NCBI RefSeq assembly: GCF_023078475.1
Contig: NZ_CP095741.1
Span: 3,224,001-3,288,000 of the forward strand
DNA from: Luteibacter aegosomaticola
GTDB lineage: Bacteria > Pseudomonadota > Gammaproteobacteria > Xanthomonadales > Rhodanobacteraceae
DNA: 64,000 bases
Direction: 5' to 3'
In this document: positions 1-8,980 of the stretch, one piece after another
How positions within the stretch are numbered: the first letter of the stretch is position 1
How the letters are laid out: every line of letters starts with the position of its first letter
The notes under the pieces: generated by a model
Database searches by the model: none
Seen by the model: the letters and a program-made list of their open reading frames with translations, nothing else
What the model was told of the DNA's origin: nothing
Made by a program: the position numbers and the translations under genes

Positions 1-951
1 CAGGCTGGTCTCCGGCTCGTTCAGCACCATCAGCGGCGGCGGCCGGGGCGTATGGAGCGCGGCGATCCACAGCAGGTAGCGCAACGTGCCGTCGGAAAGC
101 TCCGCTGACGACAGCGGTCGCAAAAGCCCAGGCTGATGAAACCGCAAGGTCAGGCGCTCGCCTTCGTGCACCACGGTGACGTGTGCGCCCGGGAATGCAT
201 CATCCACGGCCGCATCGAGCCCGCGCGGATCGCCGATTTCCCGAATCGTCTGCCAGGCGGCCGCGAGGTCGCGGCCATCGTGGCTGAGCACCGGTGTCCG
301 TGTGGCCAGCTGTGGCGCACGCGCCGGCGCATCGGCATCGGAACGAAAGTGATCGTAGAAGCGCCAGCCTCGGATCAGCTCACGCAGCGTGAGCACTTCC
401 GGCGCGCGCTCGGGATCGGCCATTTGGGTGAAGATCGATTCGAAGGGCGCGAGATGCTGGGCGACGACGCGCCAGGATTTTCCATCACGCGCGCGCACCG
501 AAGCCCCCTTGCGCACGACAAGCGAACTCGCCTCGCGCAGGAACGCGCCGTTGAAAATGACTTCCGATTTGATCGCGGGATCGAAGTCGAACATCGACAT
601 CGATGGCACCGGGTAGCCGAGATCGATAGCGTAGCCAAATCCGTCGCTCGCGAACCCGAGCTTCAAGGCCACTGCATTATCGCGGCGGGCGGCACCCTCG
701 ACCGGCTCCGTACCAGCCAACATACCCTTCGAGAATTTCTCGGGACCGGCCCACAAGGTGGAACCTAACCCGCCCTCGCGCGACAGCGCGCTTACCACCC
801 CGCCCTGCGCCGTCTCTGCCAGCAACCGCAGGGCCCTATACAGGCTGGACTTGCCACTGCCATTGGCGCCCGTCACAAGGTTGAGCGACCCCATGGGCAT
901 AACCAATGAACGCAGAGAACGATAGTTAGCGACAGCAAGCGTGGTGAGCAT
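1..951 (-). CDS. AAA family ATPase (ABC/SMC-like AAA_21 type), 3' end beyond window
   Basis: The reading frame is open from an ATG at 951 to base 1, so at least 317 residues are present and the C-terminus is missing. The N-terminus reads as a RecF/SMC-like ATPase head: a short beta-strand start (LTTLAVANYRSL), a Walker A motif GANGSGKSS at about residues 28-36, and a Walker B-like LNEPETSL at the last visible residues, typical of the AAA_21 family. Such stand-alone proteins are usually predicted ATPases of unclear function, some acting in anti-phage or DNA-repair systems; no partner gene is visible here. The function beyond ATP binding is not known. The family assignment is good, the biological role open. 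Confidence 0.8.
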   Translation of the reverse strand, partial: MLTTLAVANYRSLRSLVMPMGSLNLVTGANGSGKSSLYRALRLLAETAQGGVVSALSREGGLGSTLWAGPEKFSKGMLAGTEPVEGAARRDNAVALKLGFASDGFGYAIDLGYPVPSMSMFDFDPAIKSEVIFNGAFLREASSLVVRKGASVRARDGKSWRVVAQHLAPFESIFTQMADPERAPEVLTLRELIRGWRFYDHFRSDADAPARAPQLATRTPVLSHDGRDLAAAWQTIREIGDPRGLDAAVDDAFPGAHVTVVHEGERLTLRFHQPGLLRPLSSAELSDGTLRYLLWIAALHTPRPPPLMVLNEPETSL

Positions 952-1028
952 GTTGATCCTTCAACCATAGCGAGCCTGGAGAATAGCCCACCTCAATCTC
1001 CCGGCTTGAGACCCGAAGGGCCCCGACG

Positions 1029-2021
1029 CTACGAGCGCCCGACCTCACCGCGGAACTGGCTTGGCGGCAACGCATGGTTCCGTGCCCATGCCCGGCGCAG
1101 TTGGCGTGTCGAGCCGAAGCCCGAACGCTCGGCGACCGCCTCCATGTCTAGCCGCGATTCGGCGAGCAGCTCCCGGGCCAGCGCCAACCGCATGCGGTTC
1201 ACGTACTCACTGACGCTCATGCCCGCATGCTCATTGAAGAGGCGCGACAGGTGCCGGGGACTGGCAGCAGCCACCTGGGCTAGCGCATCAACCGACCACG
1301 CCCGCGCCGGATTCGCCGCGACGGCGTCCTGCGCACGGTGAATCACGGGATGCATGTGGTTTCGCCCTTCGAGCCACGGCGAGAGCTGCGGATCACCGCC
1401 CGCCCTGCGCAGATAGACAACGAGGAACCGGGCCACCGCCACGGCAATCGCTGGCCCCGCCAGGCCGGCCACCACGTGCAACATCAGATCGATGCCGGAG
1501 GTGATGCCTGCGCTACTGAGGCGCTCGCCATCCTCGACGTAGAGGCGATTCTCCCGCACTCGTGCGCCGGGCACCTCCGCAGCGAGTTCCGCCGTGTTCG
1601 CATGGTGCGTGGTGCATTCGAAGCCATCGAGCAACCCGGCACGCCCGACCAACATGGCACCGGAACAGATCGACATCACGCGAATGCCTGGGTGCACGAC
1701 CGTTGCGAGCCAGTGGACGATGGCCTGTTCCGCCGCCGCGTTGTCTTCGGGCGTTTCGCGCGACCCGCCCATCGGCTCGTCAGCGTGGCCCGGCACCACC
1801 ACCATCGCACCCTCCGGCAAGCGTGGGGGCATGGGCGCGATACCTTCGATACCCAGGCCCACGGAGCTGCCCACTTTCCGCCGTGGGCCGACGAACGTCA
1901 CCTCGAAACGAACATCGGCCTGAAGCAGATTGGTCTTGCGCAGGACTTCCACGGGTCCGGCCAGATCGAGCAACAGCACCCTCGGCGGGACGACGACGAA
2001 GATGGGCAGCACCCTGGCCAT
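1029..2021 (-). CDS. GlxA-type transcriptional regulator (DJ-1/PfpI + AraC HTH)
   Basis: This 330-residue protein has an N-terminal DJ-1/PfpI-like domain (about 4-180) with the nucleophile-elbow cysteine C119 in SICSGAML and a TTHH stretch at 137-140. A C-terminal AraC/XylS double helix-turn-helix follows (about 226-325, with SPRHLSRLF and GFGSTRQLRRAW). This architecture defines GlxA-family activators, which in studied members control catabolism of small nitrogen compounds; the ligand here is unknown. The start ATG (2019-2021) overlaps the stop of the upstream cysteine hydrolase gene in a TGATG, so the two are translationally coupled and the hydrolase may be linked to the same small-molecule response. 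Confidence 0.9.
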   Translation of the reverse strand: MARVLPIFVVVPPRVLLLDLAGPVEVLRKTNLLQADVRFEVTFVGPRRKVGSSVGLGIEGIAPMPPRLPEGAMVVVPGHADEPMGGSRETPEDNAAAEQAIVHWLATVVHPGIRVMSICSGAMLVGRAGLLDGFECTTHHANTAELAAEVPGARVRENRLYVEDGERLSSAGITSGIDLMLHVVAGLAGPAIAVAVARFLVVYLRRAGGDPQLSPWLEGRNHMHPVIHRAQDAVAANPARAWSVDALAQVAAASPRHLSRLFNEHAGMSVSEYVNRMRLALARELLAESRLDMEAVAERSGFGSTRQLRRAWARNHALPPSQFRGEVGRS

Positions 2022-2581
2022 CAGGCTGCCCTTTCGACCCGACCTGCCAGGGCCTCTTCAACCGAGACGATGCGTGCGAAGCGATCGGCAAGCACCAGTT
2101 CGGTGCGTGCGCGGATCTCGGCCGCGCCCCACTCACGGCCCGTAGCATCGATCATCGGAAACGTAAGGGTTGCTTCACCCACGTAATCCACCTGATAGCC
2201 GAGATCAGAAGCGTGGCGCGTCGTTGTCTCGCAGCACTGCTCGGTACGAATACCGGAAATGATGACGCGGCGGATGCCGTGCTCAGTCAGCCAGACATCA
2301 AGGCCCGAGCCGACGAGCGCACTGTGCCGGCGCTTGCGGAAGGTCACATCGGGTTCGATGCGAATCGGCGCCAGTGTCACGACGAAACCAGACGCCTCGG
2401 AGAACGCACCCTCATCTTCCACATGGAATATCCGGACCACCGGTATGCCGCGAGCCCGGGCGCCATCAATCAGCGCCTGCTGCCGCTGCACATAGGCGGC
2501 CACCCCGTCCTCGCGCCAATACGGGCGCTGGCGGAACGATTCCTGGACATCAATGACGATGAGGGCGGTATCTGAAGCCAT
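2021..2581 (-). CDS. cysteine hydrolase, isochorismatase family
   Basis: The product is 186 residues, the usual size for isochorismatase-like hydrolases. It carries the family's Asp-Lys-Cys triad: D11 in VIDVQESF, K83 or a neighbour in TFRKRRHS, and C116 in GIRTEQCCETT. The family cleaves amide or vinyl-ether bonds (nicotinamidase, isochorismatase, N-carbamoylsarcosine amidase); the substrate cannot be read from the sequence. I chose the ATG at 2581 because the protein then begins at the first beta-strand (ALIVIDVQ); the frame stays open upstream to about 2806 but that extension resembles no domain. It is the first gene of a two-gene operon with the GlxA-type regulator. Confidence 0.88.
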   Translation of the reverse strand: MASDTALIVIDVQESFRQRPYWREDGVAAYVQRQQALIDGARARGIPVVRIFHVEDEGAFSEASGFVVTLAPIRIEPDVTFRKRRHSALVGSGLDVWLTEHGIRRVIISGIRTEQCCETTTRHASDLGYQVDYVGEATLTFPMIDATGREWGAAEIRARTELVLADRFARIVSVEEALAGRVERAA

Positions 2582-2702
2582 GGGGATCGTCCTGCCGTAT
2601 GTGGGATGACAACAGTCTGCGCCCAGGCAGCAGCCCGCGACAGACCCCGCACGGACGCACAGCGGACAATTCACGCCATGCTCGCGACCCTGGTCCCGAA
2701 GG

Positions 2703-3686
2703 CTACTCGCCCAGTTGTCCGATCGTAACGCGGGACTCGTGAAGCAGGGATTCGTAAGCCGAGTCGGAAGCAGCCCCGGCCTCGGCAAACTTCGCGGCGA
2801 GCGCACTGCGCTGCTTCAGGATGTCTGCATACTCGGTCGCGGCGCTACCGGAGAACGCCGCATCGCCTGTTTTCGGATCGACCGATGGCGAATGCTTCGC
2901 GGCAAGCGCGCCAAGGTTTTCGATGAGAGCGAGCTGCTGGCGACCGATCTCCAGGTGCTTCTTCTCCGCTTCAACATAGGCATGGGCCGGCGTCACCACG
3001 GTCTGCATGAATTGCTCGCGCACGTCGGGAGGCAACGGTAGGGTTTCGTGTTCCAACTCGGTTACCAGGGTCTCGTTTGCTGTCAGGTGCGCCGCTATCT
3101 CGACACGCCAGCGCAAGAGGTCGCTCGCGACAGCATCGCGCTGTAGCGCCGTTGCATAGCGTTGAGCCTCCCACGGCGACGCGGTGTCTGCTTCCTGGGA
3201 GCCCTTCTCGATTGCCTGCGAATCGTGCCACCACCTCGCGAGCGACGCTTGTACCAGTATCACCGCGGTACGACGAGACGCATCCGCCGTGACCGCAGAA
3301 TGCGCCGCAGCCACACCCTCCATGATCGACGGCGTCGTATCCGCCAGCGACAGCCGGGCGGGTCGCTGCCACCAGATCACGCCTGCCGCGAGCAGCAGGA
3401 CGCCGCAAAGCGAGTGGATCGCATAGCGAGCGGCACGTTGCACGCCTTGGGGCCGCGCCAGCCGTAAGCTGTCCGCCGGCGACACCCATTCAGGTTGCGC
3501 CGCCTGTGCCCGCATGGCGGCACGCGCCGTTAGCGCTTCGGGGTCGATATCACGGGAGACCAGCTCCTCACGCAGGGCGGCCTCGGCCCAGTCCACCCGT
3601 TCCTCGCCTACCCAAATCCGCTCGAGGGCGTCGGTATCCATGGCCGCATAGCGCGCTCGCGCACCAGCCTTTCGGGTCTCATCCAT
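2703..3686 (-). CDS. hypothetical protein with one transmembrane segment
   Basis: This 327-residue protein is not recognised. Its start is the ATG at 3686, preceded by an AGGGGA ribosome binding site; an upstream in-frame start exists at 3776 but is less likely. The N-terminal 75 residues are charged and helical (an acidic stretch around WVGEERVDWAEAALREEL). One hydrophobic segment lies at about 88-104 (HSLCGVLLLAAGVIWW). The remaining 220 residues are alanine-rich and helical and would lie on the other side of the membrane. The gene stands alone between the hydrolase operon and a short plus-strand ORF, and no function is offered. Confidence 0.6.
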   Translation of the reverse strand: MDETRKAGARARYAAMDTDALERIWVGEERVDWAEAALREELVSRDIDPEALTARAAMRAQAAQPEWVSPADSLRLARPQGVQRAARYAIHSLCGVLLLAAGVIWWQRPARLSLADTTPSIMEGVAAAHSAVTADASRRTAVILVQASLARWWHDSQAIEKGSQEADTASPWEAQRYATALQRDAVASDLLRWRVEIAAHLTANETLVTELEHETLPLPPDVREQFMQTVVTPAHAYVEAEKKHLEIGRQQLALIENLGALAAKHSPSVDPKTGDAAFSGSAATEYADILKQRSALAAKFAEAGAASDSAYESLLHESRVTIGQLGE

Positions 3687-3893
3687 TGCGTTTTCCCCTG
3701 TCCGTCGGGCGAAGTGTGCCGCCATCTCCCAGGGAAGGCCAGCGCCCATCCAGCATAGGGACACCCGGACCATCATCCGGCGTGGTCAAGCGCCACCGTT
3801 CGATACCGCCACGGAAATAGTTAAACTCTAGCGACAAGAAAGACCCGAAGCCCGACCCTTCCGGCAAGCCGAACGAACGCAAAGACGAGCCCA

Positions 3894-4277
3894 ATGGAGC
3901 GGCCTGATATGCCTGGGAAATCAACGCGCGGCATAGGGTTACGCCTAGTCCAGGCCATTTGCCTCCTTCTGGTGACGTACGCGCTGTCAGCCATCGTCAT
4001 CACGTACGCGCAGAATCGAGCGCTACAAGGGACCGCAACTGGCACGCCCGAGGTAAGCGCTCGCGCATCGTTCTGGTTCACACCAGCCGTCGAAACTGCT
4101 GCTGCCCCCGAACCAAGTCCCGGCAAGAATTTCACCACCTCGGAGACGCGCTGCACCGCCCCATGCGTACGACGCTTGTGGTGGATCCATCCGTTACTGC
4201 CCGACATGGAAGCATGGAGCGTTGATCTCGACAACAACGGGCGAGTTAGCAAGAGCTATCACTGGACGTCACCCTGA
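3894..4277 (+). CDS. small hypothetical membrane-anchored or exported protein
   Basis: The ORF encodes up to 127 residues. A hydrophobic segment (about 15-38, LVQAICLLLVTYALSAIVIT) follows a basic N-terminus and could be a signal anchor. The rest has two cysteines (RCTAPC) and a C-terminal stretch DLDNNGRVSKSYHW that could sit in the periplasm. A second ATG at 3909 has a GGAG at 3896-3899 with 9-base spacing and is probably the better start. There is no recognisable family, and the gene is followed by the 4318-4342 hairpin that it shares with the convergent S53 peptidase gene. I am fairly sure it is coding but cannot assign a role. Confidence 0.45.
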   Translation: MERPDMPGKSTRGIGLRLVQAICLLLVTYALSAIVITYAQNRALQGTATGTPEVSARASFWFTPAVETAAAPEPSPGKNFTTSETRCTAPCVRRLWWIHPLLPDMEAWSVDLDNNGRVSKSYHWTSP

Positions 4278-4317
4278 CGGTGAGCGACTCAGTCAGTCCC
4301 GAGCGCCTGATATAGGG

Positions 4318-4342
4318 ATGCCCGCCCATGACGGGCGGGCAT
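4318..4342. terminator. bidirectional hairpin terminator
   Basis: A perfect 10-bp stem (ATGCCCGCCC / GGGCGGGCAT, 4318-4327 and 4333-4342) with a 5-base loop sits between the convergent 3894-4277 ORF and the S53 peptidase gene. It lacks a long T tract, but its position between two convergent stops fits termination in both directions. Confidence 0.6.
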
Positions 4343-4358
4343 CGTGTCGCCGTGCTTC

Positions 4359-6857
4359 TTAGTTGGTCCAGGTCGCCTTCAACGTCACGCCCGAGAACGC
4401 GGCGTAGCCGTTGAGCATCACGTAGTACGTGCCGGTCTGCGGCGAAGCCGCGGTGCACGATTCAGTGTTGCCGGTGACATACGGACGGCAGTCGTAGCTC
4501 GACGTCGTCGGTGCCGAGCCGAACTTCACGTACAGGTCCGCATCGCCCGAGCCACCCGAGATCGCGATCTTCAGGTTGGTCGCGCCAGCCGGCACCGCCA
4601 CGGTGTAGTTCAGCTTGCCGTTCTTCGCCGCCGACAGGCCGGTGACCGCCACGCCATTCTGCAGCGTGTTGCCACCCGTACCACCACCCGAGGAGCTCAC
4701 CGTCACCGACGAGGTCTTCGTGTTGGTGGCACCGGCGTTGTCGGTCACCGTCTCGCTCACGCTATAGGTGCCGGCCGCGGTGTAGGTGTGGCTCGGGCTG
4801 GTCGTGGTCGAGGTGCTGCCATCGCCGAAGTTCCACGCATGCGAGGCAACGGTGCCGTCGCTGTCGGTCGAGCTATCGGTGAAGGTGGCAGTGAGCCCGC
4901 TGGTGGTGAAGCTGAAGTTCGCCACCGGCGGCGCGTTGGTCGTGCCACCACCGCCGCTCACCCAGTTGGCCTGGGCGTAGGTGTTGAGCTTGCCGATATC
5001 GAAGCTGCCGAAACCCGTGGCTTCATCGAAGCCGGTAGCAGCGGTGTAACCGTGGTTCTGGTAACCGTTGTTACCCGAGGTCACGTCATGCAGCAGCGAG
5101 GTCTGGGTCGGGAACGCGGCGTAGAACTTCGACGCCGGGAAGCCGATGCCATTGGCGTTTGCGGACTCGATTCTGGCGAACGCACCGACGAACAGCGGCG
5201 ATGCCAGCGACGTGCCACCCACCTGCTCGGTGGAACCATTCACCACGATGAGCGCACCGGACGACGAGGCCGCGTCGAAGGCCACATCCGGACCGACGCG
5301 CTTAGTGCTGCTGGACACGGACGACTGCCACGACGGCGCTGTTTCGTACAAGCTGGTGCCGCCACCCGTCGCCCACAGGCGCTGGTTGTTGTCACCCTGG
5401 CTCGGCGCGATCGCGGAGAGGCCTTCGTTCCACACGGTTTCGCCCGACCAGGTCGTACCACTGGTGGAAAGCTGCGTGCCGCCCACCTGGATCACATACG
5501 GCGAGCTTGCCGGTTCACTGACCGAGTAGTGGGTCAGGTCGATCTTTACCGTACCGGCCGAGTTGGCCACGTAGCCCGGCGAACCCGAGGTCGGGTCGGT
5601 CGACCACTGGTACACACCGGCATCGCCCGAGGCGATCGAGAAGATCTGGCCCTGCGCGACGGCCTGCTGGAAGATCGCATCATCCGCGGCCTGCGTACCC
5701 GACTCTTCCGCAGCGGTCTCGTCTTCACCAAGCGACACGTTGATCAGCTTCGCGATGTTGTCGGTAACGGCCTTGTTATAGGTCGCGGTGATGCCCGCAT
5801 CGGTGATGCCCGATGACGTCGAGTTACCGTTGGCCGAGGTGTAGAAGATCAGCTGCTTCACGCCACCGGCGATGCCGACGATGTCCTGGCTGTCGAGCGA
5901 CCATTCGCCGTTGGAATCCGGATCGTTGGCGAACGTGCCACTGCCCACCTTGGTGATCGTGCTGTTGACCGTCGCAAGGCCGGCGCTGGACGTGAAGCTG
6001 TTGAGATCGGTCACGGTCTGCGTGATCGAACCCCAGGTGATGATACCGACGGCCGTGTTCGTGGCAGCCGGCACGCTGCTTCCACCGTAGATCGCCGCGA
6101 AGTCCTGCGGATGATGGGCAGCGACAGCGGCGGCGGCCTGCGTGCTCGACGCGGGGCCAGGCACCGTGACGCGCTCGGGGTGGTACACGTGGTGCAACGT
6201 GTGCTTCACGCTCACGTTTTGCAGGCCGAGCACGGCGTTCACCGATTCGCCCAGCGAGGACGGCACGAGGGCCGGCGCATCATTGGCGAAGAACTCGCGG
6301 CCACCCTGCTCGAAGCGCTTGATCGAGGTGTGGAAGCCCGTGGTCGCGGCGTTGGCCGTACCGTCGGCCGAGATCAGCAGGTTGTTCGGGGTGACTTCGA
6401 TATTCGTGAAGCCCGACTGCTTCAGGTGGGCCACCACGGCATCCACCTGCGCCTGGGTCGGACCGTATGCCGCCTTGAACTGCTCCGGCGTGAGGAACTT
6501 GCCGTAGGCGGCGCTCCCCGGCGTCGTCACGTTGCGCAGGAAGGTCTGCAGCTGATCCGGATTGCGCAGCTTCATGCCGATGACGACATGCAGCGGATGG
6601 TCCGCCGCCATAGCGGTTACGGCGGCGCCCTCAATGGACGGCTGGCCGGTCATGTTGAGGCGATAGCCCGTACCCACCGTGGTCGCTGCAGTGGAACTCA
6701 CGGCGAGGGTCTGCGTGGTCGACGCAGGCAACAGGGCCGCCTTGGTGTTCGTTGATACCCACGCATCAGCCGCGTGGCTCCCCAGGGATGTCATCGCGAG
6801 AGTGATCGCGACCGTCAATGCCGTCTTCCGAGTGACGCGAAAAGCATCGATCTTCAT
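4359..6857 (-). CDS. secreted S53 (sedolisin) peptidase with PKD and PPC domains
   Basis: The start is the ATG at 6857, with GAAGGAA upstream; translation from there gives 832 residues. Domain order: Sec signal peptide (1-30), pro-kumamolisin activation domain (about 40-190), S53 catalytic domain (about 235-630), PKD domain (about 643-720, with the WNFGDG motif) and a C-terminal prepeptidase (PPC) beta domain (about 731-832). The sedolisin catalytic set is present: E318 and D322 in GEWSLDSQD, oxyanion D412 in ASGDAG and S550 in GGTSLASP, plus a probable Ca-site D591. The family is active at acid pH and self-processes. PKD and PPC domains typically aid substrate binding or secretion and are often trimmed. 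It is monocistronic and divergent from the AraC gene. Role inferred: extracellular protein degradation. Confidence 0.95.
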   Translation of the reverse strand: MKIDAFRVTRKTALTVAITLAMTSLGSHAADAWVSTNTKAALLPASTTQTLAVSSTAATTVGTGYRLNMTGQPSIEGAAVTAMAADHPLHVVIGMKLRNPDQLQTFLRNVTTPGSAAYGKFLTPEQFKAAYGPTQAQVDAVVAHLKQSGFTNIEVTPNNLLISADGTANAATTGFHTSIKRFEQGGREFFANDAPALVPSSLGESVNAVLGLQNVSVKHTLHHVYHPERVTVPGPASSTQAAAAVAAHHPQDFAAIYGGSSVPAATNTAVGIITWGSITQTVTDLNSFTSSAGLATVNSTITKVGSGTFANDPDSNGEWSLDSQDIVGIAGGVKQLIFYTSANGNSTSSGITDAGITATYNKAVTDNIAKLINVSLGEDETAAEESGTQAADDAIFQQAVAQGQIFSIASGDAGVYQWSTDPTSGSPGYVANSAGTVKIDLTHYSVSEPASSPYVIQVGGTQLSTSGTTWSGETVWNEGLSAIAPSQGDNNQRLWATGGGTSLYETAPSWQSSVSSSTKRVGPDVAFDAASSSGALIVVNGSTEQVGGTSLASPLFVGAFARIESANANGIGFPASKFYAAFPTQTSLLHDVTSGNNGYQNHGYTAATGFDEATGFGSFDIGKLNTYAQANWVSGGGGTTNAPPVANFSFTTSGLTATFTDSSTDSDGTVASHAWNFGDGSTSTTTSPSHTYTAAGTYSVSETVTDNAGATNTKTSSVTVSSSGGGTGGNTLQNGVAVTGLSAAKNGKLNYTVAVPAGATNLKIAISGGSGDADLYVKFGSAPTTSSYDCRPYVTGNTESCTAASPQTGTYYVMLNGYAAFSGVTLKATWTN

Positions 6858-7255
6858 TGCGTTGTGTTCCTTCGTTTGCCCGTAGGAATGCCGCACACAT
6901 TGCGTGGCGGCGTTGACACTGCAGGCGCTTCAGCGCAGGAATTTGCGAACCCCTAAGCCGAAACGCCGACTTCCCCCTGTCCATCGAGCAGGCGCTGTTG
7001 AGACTTTCGCGAGCCTTTCCCCAGGAACCGGCGGGTTGACGATCGGCGCGTTCTTGTGACGGCGTCCGTATAGGTTCAGTGAAGACGGCAAGGATCTTGC
7101 GGCGCCGGAGATGCGTACCTGCTGACGCATGCGCAAGTTATTGCGTTATCGTCTTATGAGCGGCCGCCCCGGTGTCCGGAGTAATGCGCAAGATGGGGAC
7201 CGCGCCGGCCACTGGGCGGCCCCATGCTGGCCTCACCCTTTCGCTGGAGCCCGCC
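6858..7255. other. 398-bp divergent intergenic region
   Basis: This separates the minus-strand S53 peptidase gene from the plus-strand AraC-type gene and must hold both promoters. I see no gene in it. The only local structure noted is a small inverted repeat (CGCAA-GTTA-TTGCG, near 7131-7147) on the regulator side. I could not identify convincing -35/-10 pairs. Confidence 0.5.
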
Positions 7256-8086
7256 ATGAACGCTGCACCCGAAGACCGCTGGAACAACCGCCTCGCTGCC
7301 GCCGTCGGCCTGCTGACCGAACGCATGGATGCACCGCCGAGTCTGGACGAACTGGCGGCGGCGGCCTGCGTCTCGCCTTATCACTTTCACCGCGTATGGC
7401 GCGCACTGACCGGCGAGACCGTCGGCGAGACGATCGCCCGTCTGAGAATCGAGGCCTCGCAGCACCGCCTGCGCGCGGCAGGCGGCAGCGTAACGATGGT
7501 CGCCATGGACGCCGGTTTCGCCACACCCCAGGCGTTCTCCCGGGCGTTCCGACGCCAGACCGGCATCACTCCCAGTGATTTTGTCGGCGGCCGTGTCGTC
7601 GAAGACCGTCCGCTTGCCGACACCGAAGTTCGCGTCGTCTTGCGCGAGCCCTTCGAAGTGGTGGCGCTACGCCGCAATGGCAACGACTACGCCGAGGTGG
7701 CCGAAGGCTATGGTCGCCTGTTCGCGTGGGCCGGCGCCGCCGGGCTCATGGGGCAGTTCCATGGCATCTACGGAATCGCGCTCGACGACGTCTTGAGCGT
7801 TGACGATGCGCGCTTCGATGCCTGCGTCGCATTGGGCCAGGTCGAACCGCCGGGTGAATTTCGCCTGGAGCGTATCGCCGGCGGCCACTACGCCTGCCTC
7901 ACCCATAGGGGCGACTACGCCGGGCTGCCAGACGCCGAGGCGCGCCTCATGGCGACGACGCTGCTCGACCTCGATGCCGAGCCAGCGGATGCCCCCATGC
8001 TGCACCACTATCTCAACGACCCTGATGAAACACCGGTCGAGGACCTGCTGACCGAGATCTACGTACCGCTGGCGAGCGGCAGATAG
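7256..8086 (+). CDS. AraC-family regulator with GyrI-like effector domain
   Basis: I chose the ATG at 7256 because GGAG lies 8 bases upstream and the protein then begins just before the HTH; this gives 276 residues. The first ~110 residues are an AraC double HTH (VSPYHFHRVWRALTG and ATPQAFSRAFRRQTG). The rest is a GyrI-like small-molecule binding domain of the SoxS/Rob-BmrR fold, ending in the family's conserved IYVPL strand. Proteins of this make-up usually sense hydrophobic drugs or metabolites; the ligand is unknown. The 3' end overlaps the convergent paralogue by 28 bp, and both genes encode PLASG inside the overlap. Confidence 0.9.
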   Translation: MNAAPEDRWNNRLAAAVGLLTERMDAPPSLDELAAAACVSPYHFHRVWRALTGETVGETIARLRIEASQHRLRAAGGSVTMVAMDAGFATPQAFSRAFRRQTGITPSDFVGGRVVEDRPLADTEVRVVLREPFEVVALRRNGNDYAEVAEGYGRLFAWAGAAGLMGQFHGIYGIALDDVLSVDDARFDACVALGQVEPPGEFRLERIAGGHYACLTHRGDYAGLPDAEARLMATTLLDLDAEPADAPMLHHYLNDPDETPVEDLLTEIYVPLASGR

Positions 8087-8928
8087 ATATCCGTCACTGC
8101 CTCATGTTCCGCCACATCCGGGAAAAACGTGACACGGTGGAAGAATAGCGGTGCATCGCGCGGCGTCTCCTTGCCCGCACTCAGCCATTCGCCGTAAAGA
8201 AAGCGCACGCTGTCGATCAGCTGGCTATCCGGACCCGTGTGCCGGAGAACTGCGCAACGTCCTGCGTCGATCGTCGCCGCCACCACGCCATGCTCGTTGG
8301 GGAGGACGCTCGCGCAGGTGCAACAGATATCCATGCGGTATGCGTCAGGTGGCGTTTCATCAGGGTCGTCGTAAGCGATGTTCCAGGTGGCCGCACGGGA
8401 TGGCGGCAGTCGGTTTTCCTTTCGCCAGGCGATGAAGCGGCGGATCGTTTCCCCTATGCGTTCCTGCGGCCCGCGATGCGGAAGGCAGGCCACGGCAGTT
8501 TCCGGGAATTCGACGATGCGCACATCGCCATGCTGGTGCGCCAAAGGCATGACAAACCTCCTGACTTGATCAAGATCCTGCCAGGCGTGCGCCCAGCGCG
8601 CCCAATCCGGTTGCTCACGAAACGCCGTGGGCGATACCCCGAGGCGCTGACGAAACGCGCGTGAAAAGGCATCCGGACCTTCATACCCGGCCTGCATCGC
8701 CATCTCGGTCACCGATAGGTCGGACCGGAACGCTGCCTGCCATGCCGCGCGCTTGAAGCGCGAGAGCTTCACGTAGCGATGCACACCCATGCCGGTAAGC
8801 GCCGCGAAACGACGGTGAAAATGGAAAGGCGAATAGGCGGCCTGGGCGGCAAGCACGCCAAGCGAGAGCGTGTCGTCGAGGTGGCTATCGATATAGCCAA
8901 GTACGTGGCGGAAGCGGTCTTCACTCAT
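8059..8928 (-). CDS. AraC-family regulator with GyrI-like effector domain (paralogue, convergent)
   Basis: This 289-residue protein has the same domain order as its convergent neighbour: AraC double HTH (about 5-108, with YSPFHFHRRFAALTG and GPDAFSRAFRQRLG), then a GyrI-like domain ending TDIYLPLASGT. The likely start is the ATG at 8928; a TTG six bases upstream (8934) is also in frame. A CCTC run (ICCTCASV) in the effector domain is unusual and might bind a metal or thiol-reactive ligand, which is speculation. Its last codons are antisense to the last codons of the other regulator. The pair may cross-regulate through transcriptional collision or antisense RNA. Confidence 0.9.
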   Translation of the reverse strand: MSEDRFRHVLGYIDSHLDDTLSLGVLAAQAAYSPFHFHRRFAALTGMGVHRYVKLSRFKRAAWQAAFRSDLSVTEMAMQAGYEGPDAFSRAFRQRLGVSPTAFREQPDWARWAHAWQDLDQVRRFVMPLAHQHGDVRIVEFPETAVACLPHRGPQERIGETIRRFIAWRKENRLPPSRAATWNIAYDDPDETPPDAYRMDICCTCASVLPNEHGVVAATIDAGRCAVLRHTGPDSQLIDSVRFLYGEWLSAGKETPRDAPLFFHRVTFFPDVAEHEAVTDIYLPLASGT

Positions 8929-8980
8929 GGGCAAAGCCTAGCGGTTGCCGCCCGGCTACGCATGACCGATCTTGCGCAGA

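Noticed and set aside
4344..5816. 490-codon plus-strand frame opposite the S53 peptidase
   Set aside because: Gly/Arg/Val-rich shadow frame; the peptidase on the other strand has a full set of catalytic residues.
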